From NCBI GenBank assembly GCA_030789695.1, contig CM061138.1, positions 183,001,051-183,065,050 on the forward strand: a DNA stretch of 64,000 nucleotides, read 5' to 3'. Origin of the DNA: Scilla litardierei (lineage: Eukaryota > Streptophyta > Magnoliopsida > Asparagales > Asparagaceae). The notes beneath the pieces were generated by a model. That model did no database searches. It was not told where the DNA came from and saw only the letters and a list, made by a program, of their open reading frames with translations. Both the position numbers and the translations under genes were made by a program. How positions within the stretch are numbered: the first letter of the stretch is position 1; every line of letters begins with the position of its first letter. This document shows positions 57,741 through 64,000 of the stretch, one piece after another.

Positions 57741-60700
57741 ATCAAATACCTGCATATGCTAAATTTTTGAAAGACCTGTGCACTATTAAACGAAAATTGA
57801 ATGTGAAGAAGAAAGCATTTTTAACTGAACATGTTAGCTCTTTTGTGCAACAAAATACACCACCTAAATTTAGAGATCCTGGATCTCCCACCATTACTTG
57901 CACTATTGGCACTAAAAAGATTGGAAATGCTTTATTGGACTTATGGTCTAGTGTTAATATCTTGCCATATCCTATCTTTGTGCAGCTTGGGTTAGGAGAG
58001 CTAAAACCTACATCTGTTATATTGCAATTAGCTGATAGATCTATTAAAGTTCCAAAGGGATGCATTGAGGATGTCCTCATTCAAGTGGATAAATTTTACT
58101 ATCATGCAGACTTTATAGTTCTAGACATCAAAGGACCACAAACTGTCAATTCCACTCCCATCATCCTAGGTAGACCATTCCTAACAACATGCAATGCTTT
58201 AATAAATTGTAGGGATGGCCAACTTAAAATCACTTTTGGTAACATGACTTTGGATTTGAATATATTTAATACTTGCAAGTTGCCAAATGTGGATGATGAG
58301 GTTGAAAAAGTAAACATGATTGATTCAGTGGTGGATGATTATATTTGCTCTGAATTTTATGGCGATGCTAATGTTATTGAAACAATTGTGGAAGATACTG
58401 ATGACATCTTTCTTGTGCATGAAAATGTGAAGGAACTCAACGCGATATGGGAGCCTAGGTTCGAGGCTTTGCCACCAAATGCACCAACTCAAATATCATC
58501 TGAGGTGGAAGATCCAAAGCCTGAATTAAAGTCACTACCTGAATATCTCAAGTATGCCTTTCTTGGAAATGAAAACAGCTTCACTGTAGTAATATCTTCT
58601 AAACTCTCTTTAGAATAGGAAAGCTCTTTACTTGAAGTGTTGAAAAGGCATAGAGGGGCCATTGGTTGGTCCATTGCTGATATAAAAGGTATTAGTCCCA
58701 TTGTATGCATGGATCACATTTACTTGGAAGATGACGCCAACCCCACTAGAGAAATGCAACGTAGGTTAAATCCCACATTAAAAGAAGTGGTGAAAGGCGA
58801 GGGTCTAAAATTATTGGATGCAGGTATTATATACCCAATTTCTGACAGTAAATTGGTCAGTCCAACATAGGTTGTACCTAAAAAGTCTAGCCTCACCGTG
58901 GTTAAAAATGAGAATAACGAACTTATCCATGGTAGAGCCACCTCAGGATGGAGGATGTGTATAGATTATAGGAAGTTGAACTCCAGAACTAGGAAAGACC
59001 ACTTTCCTCTACCATTTCTTGACCAGATTTTAGAGAGAGTGGCTGGACATGAGTAGTATTGCTTCTTAGACGGTTATTCAGGATATTATCAGAATGAGAT
59101 TGCACCAGAAGATCAGGAAAAGACTACTTTTACATGTCCCTTTGGTACTTTTGCCTTTAAGAGGATGTCGTTTGGTTTATGTAATGCACCCACCACTTTT
59201 CAGTGATGCATGCTTAGTATTTTTGATGATATGGTTGAGAAAATTATGGAGGTGTATATGGATGATTTCTATGTATATGGTAGCTCTTTTCATGATTGTT
59301 TAGCTAACTTGGCTCATGTTTTTGACAGGTGTATTGAGAAAATCTCCTATTAAATTGGGAGAAATGTCATTTTATGACCACAGAAGGACTTGTCCTTGGT
59401 CATTTGGTCTCTAAAGATGGTATTCAGGTAGACAGAGCCAAGGTAGCAGTAATTGAGAAGCTACCAAGTCCCAAGTGTGTGAGGGATATCAGATCATTCC
59501 TGGGTCATGCAGGATTCTACAGGCGATTTATTAAAGATTTTAGCGCTATATCTCTCCCTCTTTGCAACTTGCTAACTCAGAATGTGGATTTTATTTGGAC
59601 ACCTGAGTGTCAACATTCTTTTGAAAATTTAAAGAAGTTGCTAATTTCTGCTCCCATTTTGCAGGTCCCAGACTGGTCCTTACCATTTGAAATCATGTGT
59701 GACGCCAGCAACTACGCAGTTGGCGCAGTCCTAGGCCAAAAGAAAGACAAAGCTCCAGTAGTTATTTACTACGCTAGCAAAACATTGAATGATGCTCAAA
59801 GAAATTATACAACCACAGAGAAGGAGTTGCTGGCCGTAGTATTTGCTTTGGAAAAATTCAGGAGCTATATCTTGGGATCACCTATCTTGATTTATACAGA
59901 TCACTCTACTTTGAAATATTTATTGTCCAAAAAAGATGCTAAACCTCGATTGATAAGATGGATTTTATTGTTGCAGGAGTTCAATGTTCTAATCAAGGAC
60001 AAGAAAGGCGTGGAGAATCTAGTAGCCGACCACTTATCACGATTTACAGTAGGCCTTGATTCAGCAGATGTGCCTTTGAAGGACTCCTTTCCTGACGATC
60101 ATCTTTTTAGTGTTTCCACCTCCCCACGGTATGCTGATATAGTTAATTATCTAGTAACTGGTAAGACTCCTGAAACTTGGTCACTTCAAGACTTTAAAAG
60201 GTTCAAGTACGAGGTAAAATATTTCTTCTTTGATGATCCATACCTCTATAAATATTGTAGTGACCAAATTGTTAGGAGGTGCATTCCTGACCATGAGATA
60301 GCTAGTGTGATACAATTTTGTCATGGTGGGGTGTGTGGAGGACACTTTTCTGCGAATAAAACGGTGGCAAAAATATTGCAATGTGGCTTTTATTGGCCAA
60401 CTATGTTTAAGGATACATTTCTTTATTACAAGACATGTACTGCATGCCAACAGTTAGGGGGTATTACTAGACGTAACATGATGCCATTAAACCCCAATCT
60501 AGAAGTTGAAATATTTGATTGTTGGGGCATAGATTTCATGGGACCTTTCCCACCTTCATTTGGAAATGTTTACATTTTGGTTTCAATCGATTATGTTTCT
60601 AAATGGGTGGAAGCTATTTCTTGCAGGTCGAACGACACTGCAGTTGTGCTCAAGTTTCTCAAAGAGAACATTTTCTCTAGATTTGGAGTGCCCAAAGCCT

Positions 60701-61421
60701 TGATCAGTGATGGAGGGTCCCATTTTGCAACCGCATGTTCGCTAATCTAATGAAAAGGTTTGGGGTCACGCACAAGGTCTCTACTCCATATCACCCCCAA
60801 ACCAATGGTCAAGCAGAGCTGGTAAATAGAGAGATCAAAGGCATTTTACAGAAGATGGTGAATCCTTCAAGGAAAGATTGGATCTTGCGCTTACCTGAAG
60901 CACTGTGGGCATACAGGACATCCTACAAGACAATTTTGGGGATGTCACCTTACCGTCTTGTTTTTGGGAAGTCTTGTCACTTACCTGTAGAATTGGAGCA
61001 TAGATCCTATTGGGCTATTAAAAAATTAAATTTTGATACGGATTCATCTTTTGCTTCTCGCAGGTTACAGTTGTTGGAGCTAGAGGTGCTGAGGAGAAAT
61101 GCTTATGACAATGCCAAGATATCAAAAGAAAGGATGAAATCCGTCCATGACATGATGATCCTAAGGAGGGAGTTCACCCCTGGCCAAAAAGTTCTTCTAT
61201 ACAATTCCAGGCTACACATATTCCCCGGGAAGCTTCGCTCTAGGTGGTTTGGACCTTTCACAGTTAAAGAAGTTTTCCCACATGGAGCAGTGCTATTGCT
61301 TAATGAAAAAGACGGGAGTGAGTTCAAGGTAAATGGCCAAAGATTGAAGCATTTTCACGAGCCTTGGACCAAGGATGCGAGCACCATGGATCTCACGGAC
61401 CCGCCTTCGGGTGGCAACTAA
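57704..61421 (+). pseudogene. Athila pol (element G)
   Basis: Protease (with LLDLWSSVNILPY, where E has G before SS), reverse transcriptase with the YMDD box at 59255-59266, RNase H (about 59690-59990) and integrase (HHCC finger about 60340-60460, catalytic Asp segments as in E). Breaks: TAG 58616, TAG 58868, TAG 59054, TGA 59204, frameshift near 59340, and a one-base loss near 60727. Three of the stops correspond to CAG, CAG and CGA codons in E, that is C-to-T changes. Tyr/Phe in the RT box and the protease Gly-to-Trp change mark this copy as inactive. The C terminus is complete, with TAA at 61419. Confidence 0.88.
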
Positions 61422-62747
61422 TCAGGTGTGTTCTTTCCATGCTTCCCTCTCCCTAACATTGAGGACAATGTTTATTTTGAGTTGGGGGGAGGGTAAAAAC
61501 TTGTAGGATTTTTCTTTTTCGTTTTCTTTTAGGATTTTTTTTAGTTAGTTCCCTTTTTGCAATGAAATTTTTTTTTTGAGTCAAGTTATATCACCAGTAT
61601 TTATTTTACCTAGAGATGAACATCATGTGATGAAAATTCTCGAAATCTATTCACCACCGTACACATGTGATTTATTTTCCTCCACCACTAGTGTTGAATA
61701 TTTCAGTCTCATTTGACACGAATGTTAGTACTCGTGCTAAATTTCAGTTGATATTTCTCCATGGTGGGATTGATTGAAGACTTAATGAATCTAGAAATTA
61801 TGAATTAGCAAATCGTATGCTTTCAATGGAACACACCAAAGTTCATGCATCAATAGTTCACAAAATAACTGGAGCAGTGCTTTTTATCTTCTATTCATTG
61901 TTATTTGCATGCTTTGTGTGATTTTGGGTAGAAAGTATACACTATCTTTTGAAATGATTAGGATAACCCATTCTTGTGAAAGAATTAAGAAGAGGAAGCT
62001 ATCTTGCTAAGTTATTTATGCACACACACAAAAAGAGAAACACAAAAGCAAAAAAAAGAGAAAAAAATGAAGAAAAAATGAATAAGTGTATCACTAAAAT
62101 AAATAACTTGGTTGGCTCGAGTAGTACAGTCCGAGGGGTCCTTTTTGGCCTAATGCCTTATTATCGTCTGATTTAGGAGCCATTGACCGGAACCTCACTC
62201 ATTTGATGGAGCGATCCAAGTTATACACTTTTCCGCAAATGTTGCTTTATGCGCGTTACGCGGAACTAATAAAAAGAGAAAGAAAAGAGAGAATAAGTGT
62301 GCATAACTAGCAAGGCAAGAGAACCTCCAAAGCTTAGAGAAAGCACAAGATATGGTGTGATTTCCTATGAATGAAGATTGATGTGTGTATGTTTCGATAC
62401 CATTCTACTCTTTATACTTGCTTTGCATGATACATCTACGCTCCAAGTTAGAATGTTTGATTGAAAGGTGTGAGCCATTGATTTTGTATATTATGAGCTA
62501 CGAAGTAATGGATAGTGAAGTTAAGTCAATTTTATAACCATTTGAGAAATACTTGTCCTTCATCTTTAAACCCACGAGTACCATTATTTTATGAGCATGA
62601 AATCTTGACATTAGTGTGTGGTCATCTCTTTTGTCGTTGTAGCATGGTGGTGAGTGATTTGAGATCTGATAAGGTGATCTAGGTGTATACTTGATATCAT
62701 TTTTCGCTCACTTTGCTAGAGACTAGCAAAACGCTAGTTGGGGGATG
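61422..62747 (+). other. 3' spacer of Athila G
   Basis: Collinear with the spacer of E: GAGGACAATGTTTATTTTGAG...TTGGGGGGAGGG at the start, the foldable block at 62103-62265, and the polypurine tract GTTGGGGGATG at the end. No env-like ORF. Confidence 0.8.
62103..62265 (+). other. Foldable conserved block in the Athila 3' spacer (copy in G)
   Basis: ATAACTTGG (62103-62111) pairs with CCAAGTTAT (62216-62224), enclosing 104 nt. TTCCGC (62231-62236) pairs with GCGGAA (62260-62265). In E the second stem is TTCTGCG/CGCAGAA, a compensatory T-A to C-G change. Confidence 0.55.
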
Positions 62748-64000
62748 TGATTCGGGTTGAATATTGCTTATTTAACCCCTCATCTAGTAATATTTTGTGC
62801 TTATATTATGCTTAATTGATCTCTAATACGTTCGTATTTTGTACACCATCATTTATTAGAGAAATCACCTTATTTGAGCATAAAACAGAAATAAACTGAG
62901 AATTTCTGCACTTTTTATATTTTTCACAACTTGGTCTCGATCTCACGATTCCAACGACTATTTATTTGTATTTTTCTGAGAACTGTGCTAATTACTATGA
63001 ATTTTTGAATGCAGAATACCATTTAATAGAAGAAATATGGAAGAAATACGTTTAAAATACGCCAGCATGAATCTTGAAGGCCACGCGGTGGCGATCTGGC
63101 GATTCCCCGCTTCATCAAACGGCTCAGGCAAAGAGGGCGACGCGGCAAGGCAATAGCCGTTGGATTCGCATCCAACGGCCTGGAACGAGGCGGATTCGAG
63201 TTGCGAAGAGCGGCACTTAGCGGTCGACATGGCGAAATTAAGGTCGGTCGATCGTGATCCAACGGTCGACCTCAACTTCGCAGCTGAGCATGAAGCAGCA
63301 AAAGAGCGGTGACGTGGCGCCATCGAGTTCATTGAGATTCGATCCAGCGGCTGCAATGAAGGGGCGACGCGGCTCGATAATAACCGTTGGATTGACATCC
63401 AACGGCGGGAAATGACGCGCCACATCGTTGGGTGGAGCATATACACAGCCACGAATAGCCGTTCGATCCCGCGATCGGACGGTCAGGATTCCTCCCAAGC
63501 CGAATTCGAAACGAAGTTGGATTTGGACCCGTTAAGCGGACACGTGTCGAGCGCTCGTCCAATCCCGCTTCGATCCGACGGATCGTATTTGATCCAGCTA
63601 TTTAAATGTGGGTTTGGGCTCGATATTGATGCGGATTTAGACTCGTTAAGCTAATAAACCCGCAATGTTAGTATATATGATATTCTTGACGTATTTGGGC
63701 GATTTTGGAGCCGATTTTTGCAGAAATTCACTGAGATTCCAGAGAGCAACCTGGGGTATTTTTCAGATGGCTTTGAGAAGAAGAAAGAGTTTTCTTATGC
63801 TAAAAGAGGGTGTATTTGGTGATATCTCTTGAACTTTATTGCGTATTTTCAATTCTAGTTGCTTCTATTGATTAGAACCATGTTTATTGTGATGAAATCC
63901 TTGATTATTTTCAGTATGTATGGCTAAATTATTATTGTGCATGGTATGGTGTAGTTAGGGGATATGATTTGTATTTATTTGGTTGAATCGTCATGCTAAA
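62748..64000 (+). repeat. 3' LTR of Athila G (partial)
   Basis: TGATTCGGGTTG onward, following the polypurine tract and matching the first 1253 bp of 51187-52978. It is cut by the window end. Confidence 0.88.

Larger units (their letters stand above)
51187..64000 (+). mobile_element. Athila-type Ty3/gypsy retrotransposon G (3' LTR truncated by the window end)
   Basis: 5' LTR, eroded Asp-type primer site, gag-pol, spacer, start of 3' LTR. Its order and sequence parallel element E, but both LTR and coding parts are clearly diverged, so it is a different subfamily. The leader is split by a solo LTR (53118-56026). It is more decayed than E: at least six nonsense codons and four frameshifts. The 5' flank GCTAT (51182-51186) is the expected duplication. 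Confidence 0.9.

Overview
The window is plant nuclear DNA made almost entirely of nested LTR retrotransposons. I see no host protein-coding gene, no complete tRNA or rRNA gene, and no CRISPR array. The lineages present (Athila-type and chromodomain Tekay-type Ty3/gypsy, Sirevirus-like Ty1/copia), the plant tRNA primer sites and a fragment of plastid ndhB point to a flowering plant with a repeat-rich genome, probably pericentromeric or other heterochromatin. The species cannot be named from the sequence.

Layout. (1) 1-4081: the 3' end of a Sirevirus-type copia element, with a transposon-associated ORF, several polypurine tracts and a 1.75-kb LTR carrying five evenly spaced hairpins. (2) 4082-4134 and 46901-50380: the 3' end of a Tekay chromovirus (integrase C terminus, chromodomain, 3' LTR). 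Its integrase gene is split by a minus-strand LARD-like non-autonomous element (4135-46895) flanked by the 5-bp target duplication CTACA. (3) The 5' LTR of that LARD is itself split by a gag-only copia element B (10500-44461). Element B holds an organelle-derived insertion in its 5' LTR (10946-12025), an Athila element E in its gag (14418-24888, duplication CTTGT), a second gag-only element D in its 3' LTR (26885-33662), and a Tekay-related non-autonomous element C in the rest of that LTR (35073-44252, duplication GATTT). C in turn contains a MULE-type MITE (39952-40332). (4) 50381-51186: a relic of an Athila-like 3' spacer. (5) 51187-64000: a second Athila element G, whose leader is interrupted by a solo LTR (53118-56026, duplication TCGTT). 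G runs off the window in its 3' LTR.

The chain Tekay > LARD > B > C > MITE is five levels deep, and most steps are fixed by exact target-site duplications. All coding regions carry nonsense codons or frameshifts. The paired LTRs of E and of C nevertheless look very similar, so some insertions are recent. Four elements (LARD, B, D, C) lack pol and would depend on enzymes made by others. The Tekay family represented by F is the natural candidate helper for C, and an unseen Sirevirus for B and D.

Points most worth a second look: the two-copy gag-only Sirevirus-like family; an unusually long primer-binding site in C matching 29 nt of tRNA-Ile; a conserved foldable block with one compensatory base-pair change in both Athila 3' spacers; family-specific palindrome clusters upstream of the TATA box in three LTR families; and an organellar insertion with ndhB segments in permuted order.
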